Assembly (NCBI GenBank): GCA_027622115.1
Contig: JAQBZS010000450.1
Location: 1 to 6,341, forward strand
Direction: 5' to 3'
Origin: Planctomycetota bacterium
GTDB lineage: Bacteria > Planctomycetota > Planctomycetia > Planctomycetales > Planctomycetaceae
DNA length: 6,341 bases
In this document: positions 6,256 through 6,341 of the stretch, one piece after another
How positions within the stretch are numbered: the first letter of the stretch is position 1
Layout: every line of letters begins with the position of its first letter
Notes under the pieces: generated by a model
Databases searched by the model: none
What the model was told of the DNA's origin: nothing
Seen by the model: the letters and a program-made list of their open reading frames with translations, nothing else
Made by a program: the position numbers and the translations under genes

Positions 6256-6341
6256 GTTGAGTCGTCAATCTGTCGGGTCTGTTTCGTTAAAACCCGTGTC
6301 GGTTTGTCCGGCACTAAGTTCGAGTTTGTCAAATTCCGGGG
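6256..6341 (-). promoter_or_regulatory. Upstream region of menG
   Basis: No gene is seen in this 86-bp edge stretch. On the minus strand it contains a perfect TTGACA (6332-6327), but no -10 element at 16-18 bp, so a promoter is only possible. Whether menG is first in a transcript cannot be judged because the window ends here. Confidence 0.25.

Noticed and set aside
5865..6332. Minus-strand frame (155 codons) overlapping the menG start in another phase
   Set aside because: Ser/Arg/Pro-rich shadow of the clear menG reading frame; the extra upstream codons have no recognisable content.
6304..6332. Sigma-70 promoter for menG from the TTGACA at 6332-6327
   Set aside because: The hexamer 17 bp downstream is GGACAA, which is not a -10 element; kept only as a note on the upstream region.

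Overview
The window looks like chromosomal DNA of a planctomycete (Planctomycetota). The pointers are remnants of the kinase-associated TM/TPR and repeat regions that this phylum carries in large numbers, Gfo/Idh/MocA-type oxidoreductases in an operon, and a menaquinone-type UbiE/MenG methyltransferase. This assignment rests on recognising protein families, not on a database search. No mobile element, CRISPR array, rRNA or tRNA was seen, and nothing resembles a recognisable defence system.

Layout. Positions 1-72 (minus) hold the possible first 24 codons of a gene that leaves the window. Positions 97-1487 (minus) are a decayed, AT-richer block. A 119-codon piece resembles the repeat region of planctomycete kinase/formylglycine-enzyme fusion proteins. 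It abuts a membrane helix plus TPR-like C-terminal half of a second kinase-type protein, which is cut by one in-frame TGA. Positions 1484-2026 (minus) encode a NUDIX hydrolase of the ADP-ribose pyrophosphatase type, whose stop overlaps the start of the decayed block.

A 258-bp divergent intergenic region separates the NUDIX gene from a plus-strand three-gene operon (2285-5521). The operon has a degenerate Gfo/Idh/MocA protein lacking the usual catalytic Lys and His, a second Gfo/Idh/MocA protein that keeps the Lys and has Tyr in the His position, and an amidohydrolase of the EF_0837/AHA_3915 type with a complete binuclear metal site. The genes overlap by 14 and 4 bp, and each has a clear Shine-Dalgarno sequence, so they are probably co-expressed. 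Eight bases beyond the amidohydrolase stop, a convergent minus-strand gene (5530-6255) encodes demethylmenaquinone methyltransferase MenG.

How the genes may work together. The operon is probably a small catabolic or salvage module: a metal-dependent hydrolase releases an acyl or similar group, and a Gfo-type oxidoreductase acts on the product or precursor, with the first protein as a possible inactive partner. The substrate cannot be read from sequence. The operon and the kinase-remnant block are the parts most worth a second look; the NUDIX and menG genes look like ordinary housekeeping.
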